Shown: positions 21,057-30,632 of the stretch, piece by piece
Position numbering within the stretch: the first letter of the stretch is position 1
How the letters are laid out: every line of letters starts with the position of its first letter
DNA from: Herbaspirillum sp.
Lineage (GTDB): Bacteria; Pseudomonadota; Gammaproteobacteria; Burkholderiales; Burkholderiaceae_D
Direction: 5' to 3'
Length of the DNA stretch: 64,000 nucleotides
NCBI GenBank assembly: GCA_028292625.1
Contig: JAQGLY010000082.1
Location: 1-64,000 of the forward strand
Program-made: the position numbers and the translations under genes
Notes under the pieces: model-generated
Told to the model about the DNA's origin: nothing
Databases searched by the model: none
Seen by the model: the letters and a program-made list of their open reading frames with translations, nothing else

Positions 21057-21491
21057 ATGGCTGGGAAACTCGATGATTTTCTCAATTTTAATCAAAACGC
21101 CCTGAATTTGCGGGCGCAACGTCAGCAATTGCTGGCGTCGAACATCGCCAATGCCGACACGCCCAATTACAAGGCGCGCGACATCAATTTCGCCGCCACG
21201 CTACAGAGCAAGCTGAAACAAACGCAAAGCAGTAGCGTGCCGGCGACGCCTTCGGTCGATCTGGCCCGCACGTCGCCGATGCATATCGCCGGCAAGCCGA
21301 TGCCGGCTACCGGGCAGAGCGACAACCAGGCGCAGTACCGCACGGTCGATCAGCCCAGCGCCGACGGCAATACCGTCGATATGGACGTCGAACGCGTTCA
21401 GTACGCCGACAACGGTCTGCATTACGAGGCAGATGTGACAGCAACCAGCGGCCAGATCAAAGGCTTGCTCAGCGTAATCCAGGGGCAATAA
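21057..21491 (+). CDS. flgB: Flagellar proximal rod protein FlgB
   Basis: FlgB is a proximal rod subunit exported through the basal body. The 144-residue protein has the N-terminal rod signature ([20 protein letters not shown]) and a short C-terminal helix. It is the first gene of flgBCDEFGHIJ, with a GGGAG ribosome site. Its stop TAA overlaps the ATG of flgC by one base. Confidence 0.97.
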   Translation: MAGKLDDFLNFNQNALNLRAQRQQLLASNIANADTPNYKARDINFAATLQSKLKQTQSSSVPATPSVDLARTSPMHIAGKPMPATGQSDNQAQYRTVDQPSADGNTVDMDVERVQYADNGLHYEADVTATSGQIKGLLSVIQGQ

Positions 21492-21895
21492 TGTCTTTAA
21501 GCGATATCTTTACCGTAGCCGGCTCGGCCATGAACGCCCAGTCCAAGCGTCTCAACGTCACCGCCAGCAACATTGCCAACGCCGATAGCGCCACCGGTCC
21601 CAACGGACAGCCGTACAAAGCCAAGCAGGTGATTTTTTCGGCAGTACCCGTGAACGGCGTCGCCAACAGCGGCGTCAAGGTGGACAGCGTGGTCGAAGAC
21701 CAGTCGCCGCCGAAACTGACCTATGACCCGAAAAATCCGCTGGCCGACGGCAACGGCTATGTGGCCATGCCGAATGTCAATCCGGTCGACGAAATGGTCA
21801 ACATGATGTCCGCGTCGCGCTCGTATCAGGACAACGTGGAAGCGATGAATACCGCCAAGACCTTGCTGCAAAAAACGCTGACCATCGGTCAATGA
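21491..21895 (+). CDS. flgC: Flagellar proximal rod protein FlgC
   Basis: FlgC forms the proximal rod with FlgB and FlgF. At 134 residues it has the usual length, with N-terminal signature [20 protein letters not shown] and the family's C-terminal [22 protein letters not shown] helix (reads [20 protein letters not shown]). It starts on the last base of the flgB stop. Confidence 0.97.
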   Translation: MSLSDIFTVAGSAMNAQSKRLNVTASNIANADSATGPNGQPYKAKQVIFSAVPVNGVANSGVKVDSVVEDQSPPKLTYDPKNPLADGNGYVAMPNVNPVDEMVNMMSASRSYQDNVEAMNTAKTLLQKTLTIGQ

Positions 21896-21991
21896 CGGTG
21901 GATTCGAGCTTGTCTCGACAACCGTCGCACCCGCTGGCTTATTACCGATTTTTGATTTTTCGTTTTCGCTCCTCACTTTAAGGATTTGATC

Positions 21992-22717
21992 ATGACCGTC
22001 TCCAGTGACCTGTTGAGTTCTATGAACGGCGTGCCGCCCACTACCAGCAGCACGAGTGCCAGCGCTGGCGGCCTGACCAGCAGCAGCGCCGCGGCAACGC
22101 AGGCGAATTTCCTTACCATGCTGACGGCGCAATTGCAAAATCAGGATCCGACCAACCCGATGGACAACTCGCAATTGACTTCCCAGATCGCGCAATTGTC
22201 CACCGTGACCGGCATCGAGCAGTTGAACTCCTCGATGACGAGCTTGATGACCAGTTTGCAAACCGGCCAGACCATGCAGGCGGCGTCGCTGATCGGCCAT
22301 AGCGTACTCGCCCCGGGCAGCTCTCTGACCCTGCAAACCAATACGACTACCGCCGCCGACGGCACTACGTCGACGACTCACGGCGGGATTTTCGGCGTGC
22401 AATTGGCCAGCAACGCCGACAGCGTTCAGGTGTCCATCAAGGATAGTACAGGCAAGGTTGTCGATACAATCGATCTGGGCAATCAGGCCGCGGGCACCGT
22501 GCCCATCATTTGGGACGGCACGCAGACCGACGGCACCGTCGCGGCGGACGGCCAATACACCTTCGCTGTCTCCGCGACTGCCGCCGGCGTCGCTGTGGCG
22601 TCGACCAATCTCGGTTTCGGCACTGTCTCCAGCGTGACCGCCAACGCCGGCGGCTCCCAGCTCAACGTCGCGAATATCGGCACCATCAATATGTCCGACA
22701 TCGTCCAAATTATGTGA
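21992..22717 (+). CDS. flgD: Hook assembly scaffold protein FlgD
   Basis: FlgD caps the growing hook and guides FlgE polymerisation. The chosen ATG (21992) has AAGGA at the right distance; an in-frame TTG two codons upstream is less likely. The 241-residue protein has the conserved N-terminal FLTMLTAQLQNQDPTNPMDN segment, a central FlgD Tudor-like/Ig-like region, and the VQVSIKDSTGKVV fold segment. An Ala/Ser/Thr-rich start is typical of this exported protein. Confidence 0.95.
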   Translation: MTVSSDLLSSMNGVPPTTSSTSASAGGLTSSSAAATQANFLTMLTAQLQNQDPTNPMDNSQLTSQIAQLSTVTGIEQLNSSMTSLMTSLQTGQTMQAASLIGHSVLAPGSSLTLQTNTTTAADGTTSTTHGGIFGVQLASNADSVQVSIKDSTGKVVDTIDLGNQAAGTVPIIWDGTQTDGTVAADGQYTFAVSATAAGVAVASTNLGFGTVSSVTANAGGSQLNVANIGTINMSDIVQIM

Positions 22718-22754
22718 TCTCTCTGGCAAATCATTGCTTAGCAAGGAGTAAAAA

Positions 22755-24011
22755 ATGGGTTTTCAACAAGGTCTTAGCGGACTGAATGCGGCCGACAAAG
22801 CCCTGTCGGTTACCGGCAACAATATCGCCAACGCCAGTACGGTCGGTTTTAAAGACGCGCAGGCGCAATTCGCCGATGCGTATGCCAACTCGATGAACCG
22901 TTCCGGCAATTCACCGGTCGGTATCGGCGTGTCAGTGGCCAACGTGAGCCAGTCGTTCACGCAGGGCAATATCACTTCGACCGGCAATCCGCTGGATATC
23001 GCGATTAACGGCGACGGCTTTTTCCGCATGGCCTCCAGCCTGACCGATAACACGCCGATGTATGCGCGCAACGGACAATTCCAACTGGATCAAAATGGCT
23101 ACATCATCAATCCCAGCGAAAACGGCGCGTTCCTGACAGGCCTGCCGGCGGGGGTCGTCGGCGGCGATCCGGTGCCTATCAAAATCGATACGTCGGCGCT
23201 GCCGGCGACAGCGACGTCGACCGCCACCGATGTGCTCAATCTCGATTCGCGCGGTGCGGTGATCGCCACGGCGTTCGACGCGACCAACGCGACGACCTAT
23301 CAGAATACGACCGGAATGACGGTCTACGACAGCCTCGGCAACACCCACAATGTCCAGACTTATTACGTCAAGTCGGCCGTCTCTGCGACGCCGACGACGA
23401 CCTGGGACGTCTATGCGACGGTCGACGGCGTGCCTTCGCCTCCGCTGGCTGGGGGCGTGCAATCCCCGATCGGTTCGCTGGTATTCGACGCCAACGGCCA
23501 GAGCGTCGCTGCCACGGCGGCGGCCCAGACATTCCCGGTGACGATTCCGGCCGGTTCGGGCACCTCCGCATTCACCGTGCCGATCAATTATTCGGGTACG
23601 ATCCAGTCGGGCTCGACCTTCGCCGAACTGTCTCGTACCCAGAACGGTAAGGCGCCCGGCACGCTGACCGGTTTCAACATCGGCTCCGACGGCTCCATTG
23701 TCGGGAGCTACAGCAACGGCGACACCAAAAACCTGGGCGTCGTGCAACTGGCCAGTTTCGCCAATCCGAACGGCTTGCAGCCGATCGGCAACAATCTGTA
23801 TTTGGCCGGCCCGTCGTCGGGCCAGGCCATCATGGGCTCGCCCACAAGCGGCGGCCTGGGCAGCTTGAACGCGCGCTCGGTAGAGAGTTCCAATGTCGAT
23901 CTGACCGCCGAACTGGTCAATCTGATCGTTGCGCAGCGCGTCTATCAGGCCAATGCGCAGTCCATCAAGGCCGAGGACACGGTTCTGCAAACCGCCGTCA
24001 ACGGTCTGTAA
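22755..24011 (+). CDS. flgE: Flagellar hook protein FlgE
   Basis: FlgE is the hook subunit. The 418-residue protein has the N-terminal rod/hook signature (residues 7-30, LSGLNAADKALSVTGNNIAN), the [18 protein letters not shown] segment shared by the FlgE/F/G family, central hook domains, and a C-terminal helix with SNVDLTAELVNLIVAQRVYQ. It lies 37 bases after flgD, behind an AAGGAG ribosome site. Confidence 0.97.
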   Translation: MGFQQGLSGLNAADKALSVTGNNIANASTVGFKDAQAQFADAYANSMNRSGNSPVGIGVSVANVSQSFTQGNITSTGNPLDIAINGDGFFRMASSLTDNTPMYARNGQFQLDQNGYIINPSENGAFLTGLPAGVVGGDPVPIKIDTSALPATATSTATDVLNLDSRGAVIATAFDATNATTYQNTTGMTVYDSLGNTHNVQTYYVKSAVSATPTTTWDVYATVDGVPSPPLAGGVQSPIGSLVFDANGQSVAATAAAQTFPVTIPAGSGTSAFTVPINYSGTIQSGSTFAELSRTQNGKAPGTLTGFNIGSDGSIVGSYSNGDTKNLGVVQLASFANPNGLQPIGNNLYLAGPSSGQAIMGSPTSGGLGSLNARSVESSNVDLTAELVNLIVAQRVYQANAQSIKAEDTVLQTAVNGL

Positions 24012-24041
24012 TGACAGTCGGCGCAACGGAAAAGCGAAGCC

Positions 24042-24779
24042 ATGGATAAATTGATCTACACCGCGGGGAGCGGGGCCAAGCATACGCTGGAGCAGCAGGC
24101 CAATGTGTCGAACAATCTGGCCAATGCATCGACCACCGGGTTCCGGGCGCAACTGAACACCTTCCGCTCGGTGCCTATCGTGGGCGATGGTCTGAATACG
24201 CGCGCGTTCGTGGTCGACGCCGACAATGGCACCGATTTCAGCGGCGGTCCGATGCAGCAGACCGGGCGCACGCTCGATCTGGCGGTGCAGGGGCCGGGTT
24301 GGCTCGCAGTGCAGGCGGCCGACGGCACCGAAGCGTACACCCGTGCCGGTGATCTGAAGACCGATGAAAACGGCCTGTTGCAAACCCAGAGCGGACAAAA
24401 CGTGATGGGAGAAACCGGGCCGATCACGATTCCGCCGAATGTGGTGGTCACCGTCGCCAACGACGGCACGATTTCCACGGTGCCCACGGATGGGCTGCCG
24501 AACAATAGCGACACCATAGGTCGCCTGAAACTGGTCAATCCGGACCAGAGCCAGCTCACGCGCGGCGATGACGGCCTGTTCCGGCTGAGCGGCGGCACCG
24601 ATGCGAATGCCGACGCTACCGTGACGGTCGCATCGGGCATGCTGGAGGGCAGCAATGTCAACCCTATCGAGTCCATGGTGTCGATCATCAATCTGTCCCG
24701 GCAGTTCGATCTGCACATGAAAATGCTGACGACGCAAAACGCCGACGAAGCCAAATCGACGTCCATCATGACCTTGTGA
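24042..24779 (+). CDS. flgF: Flagellar rod protein FlgF
   Basis: FlgF is a proximal rod subunit. The 245-residue product begins MDKLIYTAGSGAKHTLEQQA, typical of FlgF, and has the QTGRTLDLAVQGPGWLAVQA segment and a C-terminal NPIESMVSIINLSRQFD helix. It follows flgE after 30 bases and precedes flgG. Confidence 0.97.
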   Translation: MDKLIYTAGSGAKHTLEQQANVSNNLANASTTGFRAQLNTFRSVPIVGDGLNTRAFVVDADNGTDFSGGPMQQTGRTLDLAVQGPGWLAVQAADGTEAYTRAGDLKTDENGLLQTQSGQNVMGETGPITIPPNVVVTVANDGTISTVPTDGLPNNSDTIGRLKLVNPDQSQLTRGDDGLFRLSGGTDANADATVTVASGMLEGSNVNPIESMVSIINLSRQFDLHMKMLTTQNADEAKSTSIMTL

Positions 24780-24867
24780 CGGTTGGCCCAACGATAGACA
24801 ACAACCAGTGGCTCAAGGCGCCAGGCGGCCAAGAACACTGAAACCAGAAGATTTTGCGGAGTGATTG

Positions 24868-25650
24868 ATGATACGTTCTTTATGGATTGCCAAGACCGGC
24901 CTGGATGCGCAGCAGACGCAGATGGACGTCATTTCCAACAACTTGGCCAACGTCAGCACCACCGGCTTCAAGCGTTCGCGCGCCGTGTTTGAGGATTTGC
25001 TGTATCAGACCTTGCGTCAACCCGGCGGTCAATCGTCGCAGCAAACGCAATTGCCGTCGGGTCTGCAATTGGGCACCGGTGTGCGGCCGGTCTCGACCGA
25101 GCGCATTTTTACCCAGGGCAATCCGCAGCAGACCAGCAACGACAAGGATATCGCCATTAACGGCGATGGATTCTTCCAGATATTGATGCCGGACGGCACC
25201 ACCGCCTATACCCGCGACGGCACTTTTCAGCCGGATGCCCAGGGCCAATTGGTGACTTCCAGCGGCTATGCGCTGCAACCCGCCATCACGATTCCTCCCG
25301 GCGCATCGGGGCTGGTCATCGGCCGCGACGGCACAGTGTCGGTCACCTTGCCGGCCGCGACCACGCCGACGCAAATCGGCTCTATCCAACTGGCGACGTT
25401 CATCAACAATTCCGGTCTCCAAAGCCAGGGCGAGAATCTGTATGTCGAAACCGCTTCTTCAGGCACGCCGAATCAGAATACGCCAGGCACCAACGGCGCA
25501 GGCACGCTGCAGCAAGGATATCTGGAAACATCCAACGTCAACGTGGTGGAAGAACTGGTGAACATGATCCAGACCCAGCGCGCATATGAAATCAATAGCA
25601 AGGCGATCACGGCATCCGATCAGATGTTGCAGAAAGTGTCGCAAATGTAG
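24868..25650 (+). CDS. flgG: Flagellar distal rod protein FlgG
   Basis: FlgG forms the distal rod. I start at the ATG 24868, which has GGAG six bases upstream, rather than the in-frame TTG before it. The 260-residue protein opens [20 protein letters not shown], has the FlgG-type [20 protein letters not shown] motif and a long DLLYQT..QPG insertion typical of FlgG, and ends with the [20 protein letters not shown] helix. Confidence 0.98.
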   Translation: MIRSLWIAKTGLDAQQTQMDVISNNLANVSTTGFKRSRAVFEDLLYQTLRQPGGQSSQQTQLPSGLQLGTGVRPVSTERIFTQGNPQQTSNDKDIAINGDGFFQILMPDGTTAYTRDGTFQPDAQGQLVTSSGYALQPAITIPPGASGLVIGRDGTVSVTLPAATTPTQIGSIQLATFINNSGLQSQGENLYVETASSGTPNQNTPGTNGAGTLQQGYLETSNVNVVEELVNMIQTQRAYEINSKAITASDQMLQKVSQM

Positions 25651-25678
25651 CAAATGCGGTTGCGAGGGAGGCAGGGTA

Positions 25679-26392
25679 ATGTTTTTAATTGGCCCGCGGG
25701 GCCTGAATGGATGTGTGATGAATATGTTTACCGGTTTTCGCTTAATTGCCGCGGGCGCTATTGCGGCGGCGGTATTGACGGGATGCGGCGTGGTGGTGCC
25801 GGACACCATCCTGCAGGTGCCGCCGACGGCGAAGCCTCAGCACGTAGCGCTGGCGCCGCCGGCTTCCGGCGCGATTTTCCAGTCGGCCGCTTATCGTCCG
25901 CTGCTCGAAGACCGGCGCGCGCGGCTGGTCGGCGATACGATGACGATCCTGATCAATGAAAAAACCAGCGCCGGCAAGGCCGAGGGCAGTTCCGGCAGCA
26001 AAACCGGTTCGGTCACGGCGGCGGCGCCGAGTGTTTTCGGCATCGGTCTCAATCGGCTGAGCGCCAGCGCTACCTCTGCCGACAAATTCGCGGATGCGGG
26101 CGCGGTCACGTCGAGCAACAACTTCACCGGCACCATCGGCGTGACCGTGGTTGACATTCTGGAAAACGGCAATCTGGTGGTCAGCGGCGAAAAGCAGGTC
26201 TCGCTCGACAAGGGTATCGAATATGTGCGCTTCTCCGGCGTGGTCAGTCCCGATACGATTCAGACCGGCAATCTGGTTTCTTCTACCCAGGTGGCCGATG
26301 CGCGCGTGGAGTACCGCACCAGCAGCCGGATCGACGCGGCGGAAATTTCGTCGTCGCTGTCGCGCTTTTTCCTGAGCGTTCTGCCGTTTTGA
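25679..26392 (+). CDS. flgH: Flagellar L-ring lipoprotein FlgH
   Basis: FlgH is the outer-membrane lipoprotein forming the L ring. A lipobox LTGC puts the lipidated cysteine at residue 36 of the chosen frame. The ATG at 25679 has a strong GGGAGG ribosome site, giving 237 residues but an unusually long n-region. ATGs at 25718 and 25724 give a more standard signal peptide (224 or 222 residues) but have weaker sites. The mature protein shows FlgH motifs (RPLLEDRRARLVGDTMTILI, VDILENGNLVVSGEKQ). The longer upstream open frame overlaps flgG and is not needed. Confidence 0.93.
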   Translation: MFLIGPRGLNGCVMNMFTGFRLIAAGAIAAAVLTGCGVVVPDTILQVPPTAKPQHVALAPPASGAIFQSAAYRPLLEDRRARLVGDTMTILINEKTSAGKAEGSSGSKTGSVTAAAPSVFGIGLNRLSASATSADKFADAGAVTSSNNFTGTIGVTVVDILENGNLVVSGEKQVSLDKGIEYVRFSGVVSPDTIQTGNLVSSTQVADARVEYRTSSRIDAAEISSSLSRFFLSVLPF

Positions 26393-26413
26393 TCGGGTTT
26401 TTGGAGAGTGGTA

Positions 26414-27559
26414 ATGAGTAACAAAGTACGGATGGTTGGGACGGCCTGGTTGAGAAAAGCGCTGCTGACCGCTGCCTGCGTGCTGGCGTCGTTATCGGCG
26501 GCCGGTACGGTGCATGCCGAGCGTCTGAAGGACCTGGCCAGTTTCCAGGGCATGCGTGAAAACCAATTGGTGGGTTACGGCCTGGTGGTCGGCCTCGACG
26601 GCAGCGGCGACCAGACCACGCAAACGCCGTTTACGGTGCAAAGCGTCGTCAGCATGCTGCAACAGCTGGGCGTGAATCTGCCGTCGTCCACCAGCGGCTT
26701 GCAATTGAAGAACGTGGCCGCAGTGATGGTGACCGCATCGCTGCCGGCGTTTGCGCAGCCGGGACAGACCATGCCCGTCACCGTATCGTCGATCGGCAAT
26801 GCCAAAAGCCTTAGCGGCGGCACGCTGGTGCTGACGCCCCTGAAGGGCGCGGACGGCCAGATTTATGCGATGGCGCAGGGCAATCTTGTGGTCGGCGGCG
26901 TCGGCGCCGCCGCGGCCGGCAGCAGGGTACAGATCAATCATTTGAGCGTCGGTCTCATTTCCAACGGCGCGACGGTCGAACGCGCGGTGCCCAGTGCGCT
27001 GACTCAGGGCGATTCGATCAGTCTGGAACTCAATGAGGGCGATTTCACCACTGCCTCGCGCGTGGTCGACGCGGTCAACAAGCGCTATGGCGAGAATACC
27101 GCCGTGGCGCTGGACGCCCGGGTGATCCGCGTGCGCGCTCCCATTTCCAGCACCGACCGGGTGTCTTTCCTGGGCGCGCTGCAAGGCATCGACGTCACGC
27201 CGGCGATCGTCCGCGCCAAGGTCATCCTCAACGCCCGTACCGGATCGGTGGTGATGAATCAAGCGGTGACATTGGACAACTGCGCGGTGTCGCACGGTAA
27301 TCTGACGGTTGTCATCAGCGCCGACAATTCCGTCAGCCAACCAAATGCATTTGCGGGGGGGCAGACCGCAGCCACACAGAATGCGCAGATCACCATCAAC
27401 CGCGAGCCGGGCAAGGTGACGCTGCTCAAGGGCGGCCCCGCGCTGTCCGATGTGGTCAAGGCGCTCAATTCAATCGGCGCATCGCCGCAGGATCTGCTGG
27501 TCATCCTGCAGGCGATGAAGGCTTCCGGCGCATTGCACGCCGACCTTGAGGTTATCTAG
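26414..27559 (+). CDS. flgI: Flagellar P-ring protein FlgI
   Basis: FlgI forms the periplasmic P ring around the rod. The ATG at 26414 has GGAG 7 bases upstream; an in-frame GTG two codons earlier is less likely. The 381-residue protein has a cleavable signal peptide (cleavage likely after VHA) followed directly by the conserved ERLKDLASFQGMRENQLVGY start, and later GLVVGLDGSGDQT. Its stop TAG overlaps the flgJ GTG start. Confidence 0.97.
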   Translation: MSNKVRMVGTAWLRKALLTAACVLASLSAAGTVHAERLKDLASFQGMRENQLVGYGLVVGLDGSGDQTTQTPFTVQSVVSMLQQLGVNLPSSTSGLQLKNVAAVMVTASLPAFAQPGQTMPVTVSSIGNAKSLSGGTLVLTPLKGADGQIYAMAQGNLVVGGVGAAAAGSRVQINHLSVGLISNGATVERAVPSALTQGDSISLELNEGDFTTASRVVDAVNKRYGENTAVALDARVIRVRAPISSTDRVSFLGALQGIDVTPAIVRAKVILNARTGSVVMNQAVTLDNCAVSHGNLTVVISADNSVSQPNAFAGGQTAATQNAQITINREPGKVTLLKGGPALSDVVKALNSIGASPQDLLVILQAMKASGALHADLEVI

Positions 27560-28530
27560 TGGCGATCAACTCGGGCAGCAACGTCAATCCCGGTAACGCC
27601 GGCGGACTGGCCGTCGACGCCGCCAGCGTCAACGATCTGAAACGGCTGACCGCGCAAAGTCCGAACTCGCCGGCGGCGATCAAGGGCGCGGCCAAGCAAT
27701 TCGAAGCCATGTTCCTGAACATGGTCATGAAAAGCATGCGTGACGCCACTCCGCAGAACGGCATCTTCGATTCGGAACAAAGCAAGATGTTTCAGAGCAT
27801 GCTGGATCAGCAGATGAGCCAGACACTGGCGCAGCGCGGCATCGGTCTGGCCGAAGTGCTGACACGGCAGTTGTCCGCCAATGCCGGCAAGGGCGCCGAC
27901 CCGGCTGCCGACACGCAGGACGGGCAGACCGGCGCCGCCCGCTCTCTGCTGTCCCCCGGCATGTTGGGCGCACAGGGGGAGTCGGATCAGTCCTTGCTGG
28001 GCTTGCCCGTCAACCAGGCGCTGATGAATGCGGACCGCGACGGCAGTTCCGGCAACAAGCAGCGCCGTCCGCCGCGTCCGGCGCATGTGGAGGCGTTTCA
28101 GAATGCATTGGCGGCCGACGCCGAAGAAGCCAGCAAGACCACCGGTATTCCGGCCAAATTCATGATGGCCCAGGCCGCGCTGGAGAGCGGCTGGGGCAAG
28201 CACGTCATCCACAGCCGGGACGGCGGCTCCAGCCATAATCTGTTCGGCATCAAGGCGACCGCCGGCTGGAAGGGGAAAGTGGTCGAAGCGACAACTACCG
28301 AATATGTCAACGGCGTGGCTACCCGCAAAGTGGAGAAGTTCCGCGCCTACGATTCCTACGCCGATTCCTTCCGTGATTACGCCAGCATGCTGCGCAGCAA
28401 TCCGCGCTATGAAAAAGTGCTCGCCAGCGCCCAGGATATGAACGGTTTTGCGCATGGCTTGCAAAGGGCGGGGTACGCCACCGATCCGCGCTACGCCGAA
28501 AAATTGGCCAGCATCATTCGGCAGACCTGA
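27559..28530 (+). CDS. flgJ: Dual-domain rod-cap and peptidoglycan hydrolase FlgJ
   Basis: FlgJ caps the growing rod and cuts a hole in peptidoglycan. The 323-residue protein has both domains: an N-terminal rod-binding domain (about residues 25-110; AAKQFEAMFLNMVMKSMRDA) and a C-terminal glucosaminidase-type domain with the likely catalytic Glu209 in QAALESGWGKH and NLFGIKA. The start is a GTG sharing its G with the flgI stop TAG. The bifunctional form is typical of beta- and gammaproteobacteria. Confidence 0.96.
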   Translation: MAINSGSNVNPGNAGGLAVDAASVNDLKRLTAQSPNSPAAIKGAAKQFEAMFLNMVMKSMRDATPQNGIFDSEQSKMFQSMLDQQMSQTLAQRGIGLAEVLTRQLSANAGKGADPAADTQDGQTGAARSLLSPGMLGAQGESDQSLLGLPVNQALMNADRDGSSGNKQRRPPRPAHVEAFQNALAADAEEASKTTGIPAKFMMAQAALESGWGKHVIHSRDGGSSHNLFGIKATAGWKGKVVEATTTEYVNGVATRKVEKFRAYDSYADSFRDYASMLRSNPRYEKVLASAQDMNGFAHGLQRAGYATDPRYAEKLASIIRQT

Positions 28531-28577
28531 TGCCGGGCGGTGCGTGGTTTATTTGTCCTGCTTATTGTTGACAGGCC

Positions 28578-28604
28578 TAAAGTTTTGCCCGGCACTGCCG
28601 TAGA
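28578..28604 (+). promoter_or_regulatory. Sigma-28 promoter of flgK-flgL
   Basis: TAAAGTTT (28578-28585), 11 bases, GCCGTAGA (28597-28604). The -35 is perfect and the -10 keeps the GCCG core but departs in the second half (5 of 8). It lies 30 bases before the flgK ATG. Confidence 0.75.
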
Positions 28605-28634
28605 CATCGGTATTCCGATATAGAGAGAACGCAT

Positions 28635-30593
28635 ATGTCTTCTTCCATCATGAGTATCGGCGAAAGCGCGCTGTTTGCCGCGCAAACAGCACTCGCCACC
28701 ACCAGCCACAATATTGCGAATGCATCGGTGACCGGCTACAACCGGCAGATCGTGGATCAGGCCAGCGCCGGCGCGCAAGACACCGGTTCGGGTTTCATCG
28801 GGCAGGGCACCGTCGTCAATAACGTTTCCCGTGTCTACGACCAGATGCTGTCGACGCAGGTGCTGTCGTCGCAAGCGTCGTCCAGCTCGTATACCGCTTA
28901 TTCGTCCTCCATCAGCCAGATCGACAATGTCATCGGCGATACCAACGCCGGTCTGTCGACTGCATTGCAGACGTTTTTCGCCGGCCTGCAGGACTTGACC
29001 GCCAATCCCAGCACCGATTCATCGCGTCAGTCGGCGTTGTCCAGCGCGCAAACCCTGGCGGCGCGCTTCCAGAGCCTGGCCTCCCAATTCACCGACAGCA
29101 ACAATGCCGTCAACAGCACGGTGACCAGCAGCGTCACATCGCTCAACGCCTACGCTACCGAACTGGCCACGCTGAACGATTCGATCGTGCAGGCGCAGGC
29201 GGCCACCGGCGACACGCCGAACGATCTGCTCGATCAGCGCGATTCGGTGCTGGCAAATATGAACAAGATCGTCAAGGTATCGACGATGATGGAATCCAAC
29301 GGCGCCATGGACGTGTCCATCGGCAACGGCCAGCCGCTGGTGCAGGGCGATCAGGTATCGACACTGGTGGCCACGCCGTCCGCGGACGATCCTTCGCAAA
29401 TGGGAATAGGCGTTGTCTCCAACGGCAACACCATCCGCTTGCCTGACAGCAGCTTCACCGGCGGCTCTCTGGGCGGTACGCTTGCCTTCCGCAGCCAGAC
29501 CTTGAACCCGGCGAAGAACGAGCTGGGCCAGATCGCGACCGTCATGGCCTCGGACTTCAATGCTCAGAATGCGCTGGGCCTGGACCAGAACGGCAATCCC
29601 GGCGGTAATTTTTTCAATATCGACCCACCCACCGTAATCAGCAAGACCGGCAATTCGCCGACCGCATCGCTGACCGCGACGGTGACCGACGCCAGCCAGT
29701 TGACCACCAGCGATTACCAGATGAAGTTCGATGGCACCAATTACACCATCACGCGTCTGTCCGATGGCAACCAGACCGTCATTGCGGGACCGCCGACAAC
29801 GTATCCGAACCCGGCGCCGGAAGTGGATGGCGTGACGTTCAACGCACCGACCATGGCCGCCGGCGACAGCTTTACCATCAAGCCGACCGCCAATGCCGCG
29901 GCGTCGCTGTCGGTGGCGCTGAGCGATCCGTCCGCCATCGCCACCGCGGCGCCGATCGCGACCTCGAGCGCTTCGACCAATACCGGCAACGGCACCATCA
30001 GCGCGGGTTCGGTCGACAAGAATTTCCTGACCACGCCGGCGCCGACCTTGCCGTTGACGGCGACCTTCGGCACTCCGCCGACCTCGTTTACGCTGACCCA
30101 GGGCGCGCCTCCGGGCACCGCGGTCACGCCGGCCAATGTGTTGGTCAACGGGGTGGCCGCCTCCGCCAATCCGATTCCGTATACCGCGGGCGCGACCATT
30201 ACTTATCAGGGCATGAGTTTTGTGCTGAACGGTACGCCGGCAGCCACCGATAGTTTTACCGTGGCGGCCAATACCGGCGCCAGTGGCGACAACCGCAACA
30301 TTCAATTGATGGCGGCCATGCAGACCACGCCGACGATAAACGGCTCCAGTTTTCAGGATGCCTATTCGTCGATCGTCAGCCAGGTCGGCAACCAGGCCAA
30401 TCAAATGAACGTGCTCGGCGCTGCGGAAACATCCCGGCTGACCTCGCTGACGACGGCGCAGCAATCCGAATCCGGCGTCAACACCGATCAGGAGCTGGCG
30501 AACATGGTGCAGCAGCAGTCCGCTTATCAGGCCGCCGCTAAAATCATTCAGGCCGTCAGCGATATGTTCACCGTTATATTTGCCCTGACTTAA
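28635..30593 (+). CDS. flgK: Hook-filament junction protein FlgK
   Basis: FlgK is the first hook-filament junction protein (HAP1). The 652-residue protein has the N-terminal signature (ALATTSHNIANASVTGYNRQ), DLLDQRDSVLANMNKIVKVS, and a C-terminal coiled-coil (GVNTDQELANMVQQQSAYQA). It is about 100 residues longer than enterobacterial FlgK; the extra length lies in an Ala/Thr/Pro-rich central part (roughly residues 340-560), the variable surface domains. It has its own sigma-28-type promoter and forms an operon with flgL. Confidence 0.95.
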   Translation: MSSSIMSIGESALFAAQTALATTSHNIANASVTGYNRQIVDQASAGAQDTGSGFIGQGTVVNNVSRVYDQMLSTQVLSSQASSSSYTAYSSSISQIDNVIGDTNAGLSTALQTFFAGLQDLTANPSTDSSRQSALSSAQTLAARFQSLASQFTDSNNAVNSTVTSSVTSLNAYATELATLNDSIVQAQAATGDTPNDLLDQRDSVLANMNKIVKVSTMMESNGAMDVSIGNGQPLVQGDQVSTLVATPSADDPSQMGIGVVSNGNTIRLPDSSFTGGSLGGTLAFRSQTLNPAKNELGQIATVMASDFNAQNALGLDQNGNPGGNFFNIDPPTVISKTGNSPTASLTATVTDASQLTTSDYQMKFDGTNYTITRLSDGNQTVIAGPPTTYPNPAPEVDGVTFNAPTMAAGDSFTIKPTANAAASLSVALSDPSAIATAAPIATSSASTNTGNGTISAGSVDKNFLTTPAPTLPLTATFGTPPTSFTLTQGAPPGTAVTPANVLVNGVAASANPIPYTAGATITYQGMSFVLNGTPAATDSFTVAANTGASGDNRNIQLMAAMQTTPTINGSSFQDAYSSIVSQVGNQANQMNVLGAAETSRLTSLTTAQQSESGVNTDQELANMVQQQSAYQAAAKIIQAVSDMFTVIFALT

Positions 30594-30632
30594 AGGGCTG
30601 CGTTTTTTGTTAAGATTTTCGAGGAGCTAGCG

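Noticed and set aside
22932..24791. 619-codon antisense frame over flgE-flgF
   Set aside because: Arg/His/Gly-rich shadow of real genes; no ribosome site or family similarity.
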